A DNA stretch of 20,950 nucleotides from Caulobacterales bacterium RIFOXYB1_FULL_67_16. Lineage in GTDB: Bacteria > Pseudomonadota > Alphaproteobacteria > Caulobacterales > Caulobacteraceae. Shown piece by piece: positions 14,826 to 20,950 of the stretch (positions are counted from its first letter, which is position 1; every line of letters begins with the position of its first letter). The position numbers were made by a program, and so were the translations under genes. Under the pieces are notes generated by a model, which saw only the letters and a program-made list of their open reading frames with translations, had not been told where the DNA came from and did not search any database. The DNA lies in assembly GCA_001796045.1 (NCBI GenBank), contig MGLN01000175.1:583-21532 (forward strand), given 5' to 3'.

Positions 14826-17450
14826 ATGACCGCCAATCGCAAGACCATAGCCGCCGCGAGCGTTTCCATAGCGGCCATCCTCGCCGCAGCGCCCGTCTGG
14901 GCCCAGGAGGCGCCCACCGACAGTTCCGAGCCGGCCGCACAGGTCGACGAGGTCGTCGTCACCGGTATCCGCGCCTCCCTGCGGGACGCGATCGGCGTGA
15001 AACGCCGCTCGGACCTGGTGGTCGAGGCCATCTCCTCCGAGGACATCGGCCAGCTGCCGAACGTGACCATCGCAGAGGAACTGGTGCGTCTGCCCGGCGT
15101 CAACGGCACGCGCGACCGCGGCAATCAGAGCCAGGCCTCGATCCGGGGCCTCGGCCCGCGTCTGGTGCTGGGCCTGGTCAACGGCCGCGAAGTCGCTTCG
15201 TCCGAGCCGGACCGCAATGTGCGCTGGGAGATCTACCCGTCCGAGGTCGTCTCGGGCGTGGAGGTCTATAAGTCCCAGTCGGCCGACCTGATCTCCGGCG
15301 GCATCGCCGGCACCATCAACATCCGCACCGTCCGCCCGCTGGACTATCGCGGCCCGGCCTTCGTCGGCACCGCCGGCGCCGTCTATTACGAAGGCGGCGA
15401 GGATCTGCCGGACTATGATCCGTTGGGCTATCGCTTCAGCGCCAGCATGACCCATCCGATCACCGACACCCTGGGCGTCAACCTGGGCGTCACGCACCAG
15501 GAACAAAAGAACGGCTATTCGACCTTTGAAGGCTGGGGCTGGAACGATGAAGACACCGGCGGTTCACCCGGCGACATCGACGGCGACGGCGATCTGGACT
15601 CCACCTTCTACGGCGCTAAGAGCGAGGTCAAACGCCTGACCGAGACCCGCAACGGCGTCAACGGCGCCTTGCAATGGAAGCCCAGCGACCAGTTCGAACT
15701 GAACATGGATGCCCTGTACTCGAAGATTGAGATCGACGAGGACCAGAACCAGATCTGGTATGGTAACAACAAAACCTACACTAACTGGAACGGCGAAACA
15801 GCTTGGGCCTACAGCGATCCCACCGCTTCATACACCTTAATCGACGGCACTGTGGTCGCCGCCGCCCTGCCCTATGCTTCCGTCACCAACGTTATTGCCA
15901 AATACGTTGAGGACAAGACGCTGCTGGCCACAGGGATGAACGGCAAGCGGACCTCGGGCGACTGGACCCTGACCGGCGACATCGCCTATTCCAAGGCCGA
16001 GCGCGAGAATTTATGGCGCGCGATCTTCTCGGAACACTATCCGGCACTTGCCGGCGTTGACATGACGCCAGGCCGGACACCGTCGGCCTTCGCCAGCTAT
16101 GACACTTCCGATCCCAGCAACCAGCCGACGCCTAGTTATCTCCTCGGACAGGCGGACGGCGGCAAGCTGACCGACGAACTGACGTCGGGTCAGTTCGACA
16201 TCGCCCACTACGGCGGAGAGACGGGCGTTACCAAGACCTCGTTCGGCATTCGCGCCTCTGACCGATCCAAGTCGTACGAAAGACTGCTGTGGACGCAGAC
16301 GCCGATCATCGACGAACTTCCCGCCGAACTGCTCAGCAGCTTCACCGTTTCCGACTTCGACACGCCAGGCTTTATCAATGGCGATTTCGACGCCCTGGCC
16401 CAGGCCACGTACGGCGGCTTCGTCCAGCCTGCGGACGCCGTGGACGAAGCCTCGAGTTGGTCCGTCGATGAAACTGTCTTCGAAGCCTATGTGAAGGTCG
16501 ACTTCGCCGGCGACTTCGCCGGCTTGCCAGTCACCGGCAATGTCGGCATGCGCGCCGTCCAGACCGAGACGACCAGCAAGGGCTATGAGTCCGTCAACGG
16601 CGGCGCTCTGGAGCCTATCGCCATCGACAACGACTACTTCCAGCTGCTCCCGAGCCTGAACCTGACCTTCGCCCTGACCGAGGATCAGCAACTGCGCTTC
16701 GGCCTGGCCCGCACCATGGCCCGTCCGCCGCTGGACGAACTGCGCGCCGGCCGTTCGCTGTACAACACCAGCCCGCCGCCCACCGGCACGGCCGGCAACC
16801 CGAACCTGAAGCCCTACATCGCCAACCAGGTCGACCTGTCCTACGAATGGTATTTCGCGCCGGAAGCCCTGTTCGCGGCCGCCGCCTACTACAAGGACGT
16901 CGAGACCCACATCGGCTACTTCACCCAGCCGGTCACCATCGACGGCGTGACCTATAATGTCACTGGTCCGTTCAACGGCGACGGCGGCGGCATCACCGGT
17001 CTTGAACTGACCTTCCAGACCCCGTTCCGCTTCATTCCGGCGCTGGAGAACTTCGGCATCTACGCCAACTTCGCCTATGTCGACTCGGACGTGAAGGAGT
17101 TCTACCCGGCCAACAACCCGCTGGAGTCCACGGGTCTGGCCGAGAGGACGGCGACGGTCGACCTCTGGTACTCGGACGGCAAGTTCGAGAGCCGCCTGGG
17201 CTACAAGTACCACAGCCCCTTCACCGTGATCAGCGGCTGGGACGGCTCGGCCCTACGGACGCTGGACAGCGAGGCGACGCTGGACTTCAGCGCCTCCTAC
17301 CAGGTGACGTCGAAGCTGGGCCTGCGCTTCCAGGCCAGCAATCTGACCGACGAAGAAGTCCTGACCTACTACGACAACGATGAGAACCGCCTGGCCAGCT
17401 ACAGCAAGTTCGGTCGCCGGTTCAGCCTCGACGCCACCTTCCGTTACTGA
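14826..17450 (+). CDS. TonB-dependent receptor of the TIGR01782-like carbohydrate class
   Basis: The 874-residue receptor has a Sec signal cleaved near VWA|QEA (residue 26) and a TonB box DEVVVTG (41-47). The plug at about 55-175 has the class-typical SSEDIGQLPNVTIAEEL, QASIRGLGPRL and GGIAGTINIRTVRP blocks. The barrel ends with FSLDATFRY and a terminal aromatic residue. This class is frequent in Caulobacter, Xanthomonas and sphingomonads and is often found in carbohydrate-utilisation loci. Lying 29 bp after the GH2 gene, with GGGGAG before its ATG, and 33 bp before GH53, it is the likely outer-membrane importer for galacto-oligosaccharides. The stretch at about 15750-16480, predicted extracellular loops, is visibly more AT-rich than the flanks. 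A 12-bp tandem duplication encodes DFAGDFAG near residues 559-566. Confidence 0.94.
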   Translation: MTANRKTIAAASVSIAAILAAAPVWAQEAPTDSSEPAAQVDEVVVTGIRASLRDAIGVKRRSDLVVEAISSEDIGQLPNVTIAEELVRLPGVNGTRDRGNQSQASIRGLGPRLVLGLVNGREVASSEPDRNVRWEIYPSEVVSGVEVYKSQSADLISGGIAGTINIRTVRPLDYRGPAFVGTAGAVYYEGGEDLPDYDPLGYRFSASMTHPITDTLGVNLGVTHQEQKNGYSTFEGWGWNDEDTGGSPGDIDGDGDLDSTFYGAKSEVKRLTETRNGVNGALQWKPSDQFELNMDALYSKIEIDEDQNQIWYGNNKTYTNWNGETAWAYSDPTASYTLIDGTVVAAALPYASVTNVIAKYVEDKTLLATGMNGKRTSGDWTLTGDIAYSKAERENLWRAIFSEHYPALAGVDMTPGRTPSAFASYDTSDPSNQPTPSYLLGQADGGKLTDELTSGQFDIAHYGGETGVTKTSFGIRASDRSKSYERLLWTQTPIIDELPAELLSSFTVSDFDTPGFINGDFDALAQATYGGFVQPADAVDEASSWSVDETVFEAYVKVDFAGDFAGLPVTGNVGMRAVQTETTSKGYESVNGGALEPIAIDNDYFQLLPSLNLTFALTEDQQLRFGLARTMARPPLDELRAGRSLYNTSPPPTGTAGNPNLKPYIANQVDLSYEWYFAPEALFAAAAYYKDVETHIGYFTQPVTIDGVTYNVTGPFNGDGGGITGLELTFQTPFRFIPALENFGIYANFAYVDSDVKEFYPANNPLESTGLAERTATVDLWYSDGKFESRLGYKYHSPFTVISGWDGSALRTLDSEATLDFSASYQVTSKLGLRFQASNLTDEEVLTYYDNDENRLASYSKFGRRFSLDATFRY
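16500..16523 (+). repeat. 12-bp tandem duplication inside the TonB receptor gene
   Basis: GACTTCGCCGGC occurs twice back to back and in frame, encoding DFAG-DFAG just before the GLPVTGNVGMR strand. It looks like a recent in-frame slippage that lengthens a turn by four residues. Confidence 0.7.
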
Positions 17451-17483
17451 CGTCGCCTAAAACCTAAGCCTACGGAACTGCCC

Positions 17484-18896
17484 ATGAAGATCCGCCGCAT
17501 CCTCCTGCCCGCCTTCGCCGCCCTGTTGGCCTTGCCCGCGCAAGCCCAGCAGGCGGGGCAGCCGGCGCCGTTCTACTTCGGAGCCGACCTGTCCTATGTG
17601 AACGAGATGGAGGACTGCGGCGCGGTCTATCGCAAGGACGGCCAAGCCCGCGATCCCTACGGCCTGTTCGCCGAAATGGGGACCAATCTGGTTCGCGTCC
17701 GGATCTGGCACGATGCCGAGTGGACCAACTACAGCGATCTGGACGACGCGCGCGAGACCATCCGTCGCGCCCGCGCGGCGGGCATGGAAGTGCTGCTCGA
17801 CTTCCACTATTCGGACGACTGGGCCGACGGGGACAAGCAGATCGTGCCCAAGGCCTGGCGGTCGATGCGCGACGACACCCCGGCCCTGGCCCAGGCCGTT
17901 TACGACTATACGTTCAACACCCTCCGCGCCCTGGACGCCGAAGGTCTGATGCCGGACCAGGTCCAGGTCGGCAACGAGACCAATCCCGAGATGATGGGCG
18001 AGGTCGATTGGAAGACCACCCGCCCCGGCATCAACTGGGAACGCAACGCCGCCCTGTTCAACGCCGGCATCAAGGCCGTGCGCGACGCCGGCGCCCAGTC
18101 CAGCATCCAGCCCCTGGTCATGCTGCACATCGCCCAGCCCGAGAATGTCGAACCCTGGTTCGCCGACGCCTGGAAGCACGGCGTCACCGACTTCGACCTG
18201 ATCGGCGTCAGCTATTATCGCAAATGGTCGACCCAGGGTCTGGATGGCCTGGAACAGACGATCAATCGCCTGCGCCACCGCTATCCGGCCGAGGTCGTGG
18301 TGGTCGAGACCGCCTATCCCTTCACGACAGATTCGGCCGACAACTCCCCGAACCTGCTGGGCGAGGACTCGCTGTTGCCCGGCTATCCGGCCACCTATGA
18401 GGGCCAGCGCCAGTACATGCACGACCTGACCCAAAGGGTGAAGTTCGCGGGCGGCGTGGGCGTGGTCTACTGGGAGCCGGCCTGGGTCTCGACCCCCTGC
18501 TCCACGCGCTGGGGTCAGGGGTCCAACTGGGAGAACGCCATCTATTTCGACTGGCGGCGCGGCAATGAGCCGACCCCGGCCGCCTATTTCGCCAAGGAAA
18601 CCTATCAGGAGCCGGCGCCGCTCGAGATTACGGTTCGACGTCCGCAAGGGGCGACGGGGCCTCTGTGGCTGTGGGGCGATTTCCTCGGCGCCAACGACAT
18701 GATCGTGCGACTGTCGCCGGACGCCTCCGACCCCACCCTGTATCGCTACACGACGACGATCCGCCCGGACTCCGCCGTTCGCTTCCAGGTCTACGACCAA
18801 CGTCCCTTTACGCGCGGCGTGATCGAGTCCGGGGACCTGATCCAGACCACCGTCGGGCGGGAGGGTCTGAAAGCCGCCTACACCATCCGCCGATAG
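17484..18896 (+). CDS. GH53 endo-beta-1,4-galactanase with an unassigned C-terminal domain
   Basis: The 470-residue protein has a Sec signal (MKIRRILLPAFAALLALPAQA, cleaved near residue 21) without a lipobox. The GH53 barrel at about 29-370 shows FGADLSYVNEME at its start, VRIWHD, LDFHYSDDWAD, acid/base Glu165 in VGNETNP, nucleophile Glu275 in VVVETAYP and the late VYWEPAW block. GH53 enzymes cleave beta-1,4-linked galactan side chains of pectin internally. It should act in the periplasm or outside the cell. Residues about 376-470 form a beta-rich extra domain (WLWGDFLGAND, YRYTTTI, FQVYDQRP) that I cannot assign; it may bind polysaccharide. The gene is 33 bp after the TonB receptor and likely shares its transcript. 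Its ribosome-binding site is weak (CGGAA). Confidence 0.94.
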   Translation: MKIRRILLPAFAALLALPAQAQQAGQPAPFYFGADLSYVNEMEDCGAVYRKDGQARDPYGLFAEMGTNLVRVRIWHDAEWTNYSDLDDARETIRRARAAGMEVLLDFHYSDDWADGDKQIVPKAWRSMRDDTPALAQAVYDYTFNTLRALDAEGLMPDQVQVGNETNPEMMGEVDWKTTRPGINWERNAALFNAGIKAVRDAGAQSSIQPLVMLHIAQPENVEPWFADAWKHGVTDFDLIGVSYYRKWSTQGLDGLEQTINRLRHRYPAEVVVVETAYPFTTDSADNSPNLLGEDSLLPGYPATYEGQRQYMHDLTQRVKFAGGVGVVYWEPAWVSTPCSTRWGQGSNWENAIYFDWRRGNEPTPAAYFAKETYQEPAPLEITVRRPQGATGPLWLWGDFLGANDMIVRLSPDASDPTLYRYTTTIRPDSAVRFQVYDQRPFTRGVIESGDLIQTTVGREGLKAAYTIRR

Positions 18897-18967
18897 GTCC
18901 AAGGCCCACTAAATCCCCGTCCTCGCTGGATTTTCCGTCGACTGTGCAATAATCTGCCCCTTCTGAC

Positions 18968-18983
18968 GATACTGCTCAGTTTC
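18968..18983. promoter_or_regulatory. Candidate TetR-type operator upstream of the regulator gene
   Basis: The sequence GATACTGCTCAGTTTC is a 16-bp imperfect inverted repeat (GA-ACTG-ct-CAGT-TC half-sites). It sits 62 bp before the TetR start and a few bases downstream of a -10-like AATAATCT (18948-18955). The size and position suit autoregulation, but the site is unproven and differs from the repeat upstream of GH2. Confidence 0.3.
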
Positions 18984-18995
18984 CGCGTACCGAAT

Positions 18996-19024
18996 GCGGC
19001 GGTCTCAGCCTTCTGGGCCGCCGC
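18996..19024 (+). terminator. GC-rich hairpin between the GH53 and TetR genes
   Basis: GCGGCGG (18996-19002) pairs perfectly with CCGCCGC (19018-19024), and G-U pairs can extend the stem toward a nine-base loop. Only three T's follow (CTTTAC), so it is a weak intrinsic terminator at best. It ends 20 bases before the TetR start, and could instead lie in the regulator's leader. Confidence 0.4.
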
Positions 19025-19044
19025 CTTTACCGACCATCGGGGAT

Positions 19045-19671
19045 ATGGCCGACAAGACCAACAAGCTGGGCCACAAGATCGGCGCGCGCGGGGGCCGAAC
19101 CCGCCAGGCGATCCTCGACGCGACCCGGACCCTGCTCAACTCGCGTCACTACGGCGAGATCCGCGTCGCAGACCTCGCCTCGGCCGCCGGCGTATCGCCG
19201 TCGAATTTCTACACCTATTTCAAGACGGTCGAGGAACCGGTTCTGGCCCTGTGCGAGGCGGCGGCGACCGATTTTCAGGGCCTGGCCGCCCATTTCCAGA
19301 CCGACTGGCCGGGGGACAAGGCCTTCGGCGTGGCACGGGCCTTCATCCTGGACGTCATGGCCATCTGGCGCGACCACGGCCAGGTTCTGCGGGTCGAACA
19401 CATGCTGGCCGACAATGGCGAGGCGGCCTTTGTCGAAAGCCGGGTCCGTCGCCTGCGCCGCCTGCACCTGGCCATTGAACGCCGGGTCGCCCAGGCCCAC
19501 GCCGCCGGCCTGCACCCCAAGGACTATAATCCGCGCCTCGCCTCCTATCAGATCGCCTCAATCGCCGAGTCGACGGCGGCCAGCTTCGATCTGCTGCGCC
19601 GCGCGGACACGCCTGAAGCCATTCTGGACACGGCCGCCATCATCATCGTCAAACTGACGACAGGCCGTTAG
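19045..19671 (+). CDS. TetR/AcrR-family transcriptional regulator
   Basis: The 208-residue protein has the N-terminal TetR DNA-binding domain: RTRQAILDATRTLL at about 18-31, then the helix-turn-helix at about 42-61 (VADLASAAGVSPSNFYTYFKT). A helical ligand-binding and dimerisation region follows at about 70-205. The ligand is unknown. I chose the ATG at 19045 (MADKTNKLG), with GGGGAT just upstream, over an in-frame upstream ATG at 18994 that overlaps the hairpin stem. It lies 148 bp after GH53 on the same strand and could regulate the galactan locus or something unlinked; sugar loci in this group are more often controlled by LacI- or GntR-type proteins. It converges with, and overlaps by 4 bp, the prepilin peptidase gene. 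Confidence 0.92.
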   Translation: MADKTNKLGHKIGARGGRTRQAILDATRTLLNSRHYGEIRVADLASAAGVSPSNFYTYFKTVEEPVLALCEAAATDFQGLAAHFQTDWPGDKAFGVARAFILDVMAIWRDHGQVLRVEHMLADNGEAAFVESRVRRLRRLHLAIERRVAQAHAAGLHPKDYNPRLASYQIASIAESTAASFDLLRRADTPEAILDTAAIIIVKLTTGR

Positions 19672-20420
19672 AGGCCTAACGGCCCATACAGCCAGGTCAG
19701 CCAGATCCCGACGGCCAGAAAGACGCCGAACGGCAGCTTGTCCGTCGCATCGACCGAGCGCCGCACCACCAGCAGGCCGAACACGAGGCTGAGCCCGGCC
19801 GCCGAGGCCCACAGCAGCACGCTGGGCAGCCCGATCCAGCCGACCCAGGCCCCCGCTCCGGCGAACAGGAAGGGGTCGCCCCCGCCCAGGCCGTCGCGCT
19901 GTCGCACCGCCTTGTAGGTCCAGGCGACCAGCCACAGGCCGCCGAAACCGACCACCGCCCCGATCAGGTGCGACAGGGCCACGTCCCATCCCATCAGGGC
20001 GGCCGCGATCAGGCCCGTCGCCGCCAATGGCCAGGTCAGGACGTCAGGAAGCCAGAAATTCTCGCCGTCGATGATGGCGATCAACAGCAACTGCCAGCCC
20101 AGGACGGCGGTCGCGACGATCATCAGCCATGACGAGCCGCTGAAGCCCGCCCAGGCGCCGACAACGCCTCCCGCCAGCTCGATCAACGGATACCGCGGCG
20201 AGATGGAAACGCCGCACCGGGCGCACCGGGCGCGGAGCACCAGCCAGCTGACCAGTGGGACGAGTTCCCACGGCCTCAGGACCTGGTCGCACCCCATGCA
20301 CCGCGATCGGGCGACCACGATGTCCTCCTCGCGCGGCAGGCGGACGCTGACCGCCGCCAGAAAACTGCCGATGATCAGGCCCAGAAGGCCCATGACGACA
20401 GCGGCGATGACAGGGTTCAT
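19668..20420 (-). CDS. A24-family prepilin peptidase (type IV prepilin / GspO type)
   Basis: The 250-residue membrane protein begins with a hydrophobic segment and the GSFLxxVSxRLP block. A cytoplasmic zinc-type domain with two Cys pairs follows (C41-C44 and C66-C69), then LVPLVSWL and SPRYPLIELxGG. The two aspartates of the protease are D118 in IIDGENFWLPD and D182 in GGGD. About eight membrane segments can be drawn. Such enzymes cleave the leader of type IV prepilins or pseudopilins and N-methylate the new terminus. Two points are unusual: the first motif reads IID where FID is common, and the residue after GGGD-P is Phe where Lys is usual. No pilin or secretion genes are adjacent; it lies 33 bp after feoB on the same strand. 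The ribosome-binding site is weak. Confidence 0.93.
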   Translation of the reverse strand: MNPVIAAVVMGLLGLIIGSFLAAVSVRLPREEDIVVARSRCMGCDQVLRPWELVPLVSWLVLRARCARCGVSISPRYPLIELAGGVVGAWAGFSGSSWLMIVATAVLGWQLLLIAIIDGENFWLPDVLTWPLAATGLIAAALMGWDVALSHLIGAVVGFGGLWLVAWTYKAVRQRDGLGGGDPFLFAGAGAWVGWIGLPSVLLWASAAGLSLVFGLLVVRRSVDATDKLPFGVFLAVGIWLTWLYGPLGL

Positions 20421-20431
20421 GTCGGGGCCCG

Positions 20432-20448
20432 GGCGGTGAAGAACCGCC
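20432..20448 (-). other. Small hairpin between feoB and the prepilin peptidase gene
   Basis: GGCGGT-gaaga-ACCGCC is a perfect 6-bp inverted repeat with a five-base loop, filling most of the 33-bp gap. No T-run follows, so it is more likely a processing, pausing or translation-control structure, or chance, than a terminator. Confidence 0.3.
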
Positions 20449-20453
20449 TCCGC

Positions 20454-20950
20454 TTAGCCGCCCCCGAGCGCCACCGCCACATGATAGGTCGCGAAGGAGG
20501 CCAGATAGGCCAGACCGAACATGTAGACGATCATGATCCAGGTCCATCGCCACGAGTTGGTCTCGCGCTTCACCACGCCCAGGGTCGCCACGCACTGGGG
20601 CGCGAATATGTACCAGGCCAGGAAGGACAGGGCCGTGGCCAGCGACCATTCCGACGCCAGGGTGGATGCCAGAAGGCCCGTCGCATTCTCGGCGTCGGCG
20701 ATGGCGTAGGTGGTGCCGAGCGCCGCCACCGCGACCTCGCGCGCCGCCATGCCGGGGATCAGGGCGATGACCATCTGCCAGTTGAAGCCGATGGGGGCGA
20801 AGATCGGCTCCAGCGCCCGGCCGATCATCCCGGCGAACGAATAGTCGATGGCCGGAAGGGTCGCGTTCTCGGGCGGATAGGGGAAGGTCGCCAGAACCCA
20901 CAGCAGAATGACCAGCGGCAAGATGATCCGGCCTGCGCGATTGATGAAGA
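20454..20950 (-). CDS. feoB: Ferrous iron transporter FeoB, C-terminal part only
   Basis: The frame is open from the window edge to the TAA at 20454, giving 164 codons and the stop; the N-terminal GTPase domain lies outside. The visible part starts FINRAGRIILPLVILLW and contains ALEPIFAPIGFNWQMVIALI, then PGMAAREVAVAALGTTYA, the core membrane motifs of the FeoB permease. A Cys-containing AWYIFAPQCVATLGVVKRETNSW segment follows, with two last membrane helices. FeoB carries Fe(II) across the inner membrane, powered or gated by its G-domain. The Cys in FAPQCVAT is conserved in the family. The short C-terminus (VALGGG) lacks a FeoC-like tail. Completeness of the gene cannot be judged here. Confidence 0.93.
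   Translation of the reverse strand, partial: FINRAGRIILPLVILLWVLATFPYPPENATLPAIDYSFAGMIGRALEPIFAPIGFNWQMVIALIPGMAAREVAVAALGTTYAIADAENATGLLASTLASEWSLATALSFLAWYIFAPQCVATLGVVKRETNSWRWTWIMIVYMFGLAYLASFATYHVAVALGGG

Noticed and set aside
12289..14940. 883-codon open frame on the minus strand opposite the GH2 gene
   Set aside because: It mirrors the GH2 gene, is rich in Gly, Ala, Arg and Asp with no recognisable domain, and is explained by the scarcity of stop codons on the antisense strand of GC3-rich genes.
17457..18902. 481-codon minus-strand frame covering the whole GH53 gene
   Set aside because: Low-complexity Gly/Val/His/Arg-rich translation without motifs, while the plus-strand GH53 has a signal peptide and both catalytic motifs.

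Overview
The window looks like chromosome from a Caulobacterales alphaproteobacterium, most likely Brevundimonas or a close relative. The basis is high GC by eye, with strong third-position GC and long stop-free antisense frames. The gene content also fits: two large TonB-dependent receptors, one of the TIGR01782-like type common in Caulobacter and Xanthomonas, and the panB / YfgM-like / bamB order. The genus is inferred from gene style, not from a search.

Left block (about 1-4410, minus strand): a DUF6249-like membrane protein, an ECF sigma factor and a small membrane protein overlapping the sigma gene form a tight module. It is followed on the same strand by panB (pantothenate synthesis), a YfgM-like TPR membrane protein and bamB (outer-membrane assembly lipoprotein, cut by the window edge). 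The gaps are small enough for one long transcript, though internal promoters are possible.

Middle block (4590-11916): small housekeeping and regulatory genes. These are a DUF2188-like protein, an ArsC/Spx-like YffB protein, a CHASE3 hybrid histidine kinase with its own receiver domain, and a TonB-dependent receptor. Divergent from that receptor is an orphan MalK/UgpC-type sugar ABC ATPase; their shared spacer carries a perfect LacI-type palindrome. A small PF04020-like membrane protein and a HIT-family hydrolase complete the block.

Right block (11985-19671): a tRNA-Thr(UGT) gene, then a plus-strand locus that reads as a beta-1,4-galactan / galacto-oligosaccharide utilisation cluster. It holds a Tat-exported GH2 beta-galactosidase, a TonB-dependent receptor, a secreted GH53 endo-galactanase and, after a short gap with a hairpin, a TetR-type regulator. 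The inferred division of labour is that GH53 cuts galactan, the receptor takes oligosaccharides across the outer membrane, and GH2 trims them in the periplasm. The regulator may or may not belong to the system.

Right edge (19668-20950, minus strand): an A24 prepilin peptidase and the C-terminal end of FeoB, whose N-terminal part lies outside the window.

No CRISPR array, insertion sequence, integrase or phage structural gene was seen. The most interesting points are the galactan locus with an unassigned C-terminal domain on the GH53 enzyme, the LacI-type operator beside an orphan sugar ATPase, the sigma module lacking a zinc-type anti-sigma motif, and four convergent gene pairs that all meet with essentially no spacer.
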